Part shown: positions 61,991 through 64,000 of the stretch, one piece after another | Layout: each line of letters opens with the position of its first letter | How positions within the stretch are numbered: the stretch's first letter is position 1 | From: Oceanibacterium hippocampi | Lineage (GTDB): Bacteria > Pseudomonadota > Alphaproteobacteria > Sneathiellales > Sneathiellaceae | Direction: 5' to 3' | Length of the DNA stretch: 64,000 bases | Assembly: GCF_900172325.1 (NCBI RefSeq) | Contig: NZ_FWFR01000003.1 | Span: forward strand, 62,001 to 126,000 | Notes under the pieces: model-generated | What the model was told of the DNA's origin: nothing | The model's input: the letters and a program-made list of their open reading frames with translations, nothing else | The model's database searches: none | Position numbers and translations under genes: made by a program

Positions 61991-63316
61991 CTATTGCGCC
62001 TGGCTGCCGTCGGCCAGCAGATCGGCCAGCGCCGCATAGCCCGCAGCAAGCGTTACACGTTCTTCCTTCTTCTGGCTGAGGAACGCCTCGAGTGCCGGGT
62101 AATACCGGATCGCCTCATCGACCTTCGGGTCGGTGCCGGCCCGGTAGGCGCCGAGGCGGATCAGCTCGGCCATGTCCTCGTAAGTCGAAAGCAATCCGCG
62201 CGCGGCGCGCACGAGATCGTTCTCCTGCTCGTCGTTGCAGCCCGGCATGGTCCGCGAGATCGACTGCAGGATATTGATGGCCGGATAACGGCCACGCTCG
62301 GCGATCGCCCGCTGCAGGACGATATGGCCGTCGAGAATGCCGCGCACGGCGTCGGCGATCGGCTCGTTGTGGTCATCGCCCTCGACCAGAACCGCGAACA
62401 GTCCGGTGATCGAACCGGCGCCGGTGCCCGGCCCGGCGCGCTCCAGCAGCTTCGGCAATTCGGCGAAAACGGTCGGCGTATACCCCTTGGTGGTCGGCGG
62501 TTCGCCGCTCGAGAGCCCGATCTCGCGCTGAGCCATGGCAAAGCGCGTCACCGAATCCATTAGGCAGAGCACGTCCTTCTGGCGATCGCGGAAATATTCC
62601 GCCAGCGTGAGTGTCAGGTAAGCCGCCTGGCGGCGCATCAGCGGCGGCTCGTCCGATGTCGAAACGACGACGACACTGCGCGCGAGACCTTCGGGCCCGA
62701 GGTCGTCCTCGATGAACTCCTGGACTTCCCGGCCGCGCTCGCCGACCAGCCCGATGATGCTCACATCGGCTTCCGTGTAGCGCGCCAGCATCGACATCAG
62801 CACCGACTTGCCGACACCGGAACCGGCGAAGATGCCCATGCGCTGGCCGCGGCAACAGGTGATGAAGGTGTTGAGCGCCTTGACGCCCAGGTCGATCTTG
62901 CCGGCGACTCGCTGGCGCGACTGCGGCGGCGGCGGGGCCTGGCGAAGCGCGCAGGCGACCGAGCCGCGGGCCAGCGGCGGCCCCCCGTCGATCGGCTCGC
63001 CCATCGCGTTGACCACTCGGCCGAGCCAGGATTCGTCCGGATAGATGAAGCCGTCCTGGCCTTCGACGATCGCCTTGCAGCCGATCCCGACCCCTTCGAG
63101 CGAGTCGAACGGCATCGCCAGAACGCGGCCGCCGCGGAATCCCACCGCCTCGACTTTCACAGAACGGCCCTCGCGGCCGAGAACGCGCAGCCGGCTGCCG
63201 ATGCTGACCTCGCGCTCGATGCCGGCGATCTCGATCAGCAGTCCCTGTACGGCGGCGACCCGGCCATAAAGCCTGTGGGTGGGAATACGCGCCAGATCGG
63301 CCTTTACGCTTCGCAA
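61991..63316 (-). CDS. fliI: Flagellum-specific ATPase FliI
   Basis: 441 residues from TTG 63316, which has GAGGG 6 nt upstream; the frame continues to 63430 but the added residues do not fit the family. Walker [13 protein letters not shown] (161-172), [97 protein letters not shown] (Walker B and catalytic Glu region), [23 protein letters not shown]. Drives the flagellar T3SS with FliH and FliJ. Divergent from ctrA, as in other alphaproteobacteria. Confidence 0.95.
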   Translation of the reverse strand: MRSVKADLARIPTHRLYGRVAAVQGLLIEIAGIEREVSIGSRLRVLGREGRSVKVEAVGFRGGRVLAMPFDSLEGVGIGCKAIVEGQDGFIYPDESWLGRVVNAMGEPIDGGPPLARGSVACALRQAPPPPQSRQRVAGKIDLGVKALNTFITCCRGQRMGIFAGSGVGKSVLMSMLARYTEADVSIIGLVGERGREVQEFIEDDLGPEGLARSVVVVSTSDEPPLMRRQAAYLTLTLAEYFRDRQKDVLCLMDSVTRFAMAQREIGLSSGEPPTTKGYTPTVFAELPKLLERAGPGTGAGSITGLFAVLVEGDDHNEPIADAVRGILDGHIVLQRAIAERGRYPAINILQSISRTMPGCNDEQENDLVRAARGLLSTYEDMAELIRLGAYRAGTDPKVDEAIRYYPALEAFLSQKKEERVTLAAGYAALADLLADGSQAQ

Positions 63317-63481
63317 GAATAACCCTCGTGAGATCCGGAAATGGTACGGTGGCGGGACCGCGCGGATATTGCTGACGGGCAACAAGCCGGAGTGTCGCCC
63401 GTCACGCTTAATGTTCGGTAAAACCGCCATCCGAAGCCGCGCACATTCCGCATCAATAATTATTAACGAAGCTGTCTGGTT

Positions 63482-63496
63482 TTAATTGTTTATTAA
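63482..63496 (+). promoter_or_regulatory. Perfect CtrA box upstream of ctrA
   Basis: TTAA-TTGTTTA-TTAA, an exact match to the CtrA consensus TTAA-N7-TTAA, ending 41 bp before the ctrA ATG. It fits CtrA autoregulation as known in Caulobacter and could also serve the divergent fliI. It lies in a sharply AT-rich stretch (63450-63510). Confidence 0.82.
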
Positions 63497-63537
63497 GGTA
63501 AATTGCCGATAACGGATCTCGATTGAGGGAGGTCGCT

Positions 63538-64000
63538 ATGCGCGTTTTATTGATCGAAGACGACAGTGCCATGACCCGCAGCATCGAACTGATGCTGTCG
63601 GCGGAGGGCTTCAGCATCTACGCCACGGATCTCGGCGAGGAAGGTCTGGATCTCGGCAAGTTGTATGACTACGACATCATCATTCTGGATCTCAACCTTC
63701 CGGACATGTCGGGTTACGACGTACTGAAGAAGCTCCGCACGTCGAAGGTTGCGACACCGATTCTGATCCTTTCAGGCATGTCGGAGCCGGACAAGAAGGT
63801 CATGGGTCTCGGCTTCGGCGCCGACGACTACCTGACAAAGCCGTTCAACAAGGATGAACTGGTGGCGCGCATTCGCGCCATCGTGCGCCGCTCGAAAGGG
63901 CACGCACAATCCATCATCAAGACCGGGCGTCTGGCCGTGAATCTCGATTCGAAGTCAGTCGAGGTCGACGGCCAGAGGCTGCACCTGACCGGCAAGGAAT
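63538..64000 (+). CDS. ctrA: Cell-cycle response regulator CtrA (3'-truncated by window)
   Basis: 154 complete codons are visible. OmpR-family receiver domain [25 protein letters not shown]..., with the phospho-acceptor Asp in [19 protein letters not shown], the conserved switch Ser in LILSGM, and Lys in [28 protein letters not shown], the typical CtrA linker. The winged-helix DNA-binding domain begins [20 protein letters not shown] and is cut off at base 64000. Strong ribosome site GAGGGAGG before ATG. Master regulator of flagellar, division and methylation genes in alphaproteobacteria. Confidence 0.95.
   Translation, partial: MRVLLIEDDSAMTRSIELMLSAEGFSIYATDLGEEGLDLGKLYDYDIIILDLNLPDMSGYDVLKKLRTSKVATPILILSGMSEPDKKVMGLGFGADDYLTKPFNKDELVARIRAIVRRSKGHAQSIIKTGRLAVNLDSKSVEVDGQRLHLTGKE

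Overview
This is high-GC DNA with almost no non-coding filler. It very probably comes from a free-living, motile alphaproteobacterium, perhaps a marine or aquatic Rhodospirillales-type organism. The alphaproteobacterial assignment rests on co-occurrence of a MipZ-type division ATPase, SciP (DUF1153), CtrA, FlbD, CtrA-type TTAA-N7-TTAA boxes, a divergent fliI/ctrA pair and an alphaproteobacterial-looking elongator tRNA-Met. The order-level and habitat guesses are inference only. I see no insertion sequence, prophage, CRISPR array, rRNA or clear pseudogene.

Layout. (1) 1-3845 (-): the N-terminal ~1,280 residues of a very large RTX/cadherin-like secreted protein that runs off the left edge, preceded by an unusually AT-rich 785-bp upstream region with palindromes. 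(2) 4.6-15.5 kb (-): three glycosyltransferases, a MipZ ATPase, a SAM-cyclase-AAA-TPR signalling protein, and a natural fusion of a Gfo/Idh/MocA oxidoreductase with an SDR epimerase that overlaps a glycosyltransferase by 4 bp. This looks like cell-surface glycan synthesis with a division gene and a signalling gene interspersed. (3) 15.7-35.3 kb: general metabolism, with a MaoC hydratase, DUF169, an Old Yellow Enzyme homologue, a hotdog thioesterase, a phospholipase D-VTT fusion with an EEP hydrolase, a TTC38-like TPR protein, a secreted alpha/beta hydrolase, an HxlR/MATE pair with paired operators, two GSTs, DUF454, a GT39-like membrane protein, a sulfotransferase, a TylF-type methyltransferase, VOC, cupin and hemolysin-III proteins. 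(4) 35.4-40.7 kb: tRNA-Met with its terminator, two tandem paralogous PAS-like/degenerate-GGDEF/EAL proteins, and mnmA. (5) 40.9-63.3 kb: a flagellar regulon: flgL-flgK (-) diverging from fliK-flgD-flgE (+), then sciP, fliF-fliG-fliH-fliN-motA/pomA-flbD-flhA-flhF-flhG-(second FliK-like protein), converging on fliJ-fliI (-). (6) 63.5 kb to the right edge: ctrA, truncated by the window.

How it fits together. The flagellar block carries its own regulatory wiring. I find two divergent sigma-54 (-24/-12) promoters, for flgKL and for fliK-flgDE, and the window encodes FlbD, the sigma-54 activator that uses such promoters in Caulobacter. A perfect CtrA box precedes ctrA, a one-mismatch CtrA box precedes fliF, and the CtrA inhibitor SciP lies directly upstream of fliF. 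The cell-cycle-to-flagellum circuit CtrA/SciP -> class II (fliF...) -> FlbD/sigma-54 -> class III (hook, hook-associated proteins) can therefore be read within about 20 kb. The two EAL proteins just upstream probably set local c-di-GMP levels, an inference from domain content and position.

The least explained parts are the paired HTDQF-EAL paralogues, the two FliK-like proteins, the oxidoreductase-epimerase fusion, the DUF169/flavoenzyme pair and the large RTX/cadherin protein with a 15-bp tandem repeat.
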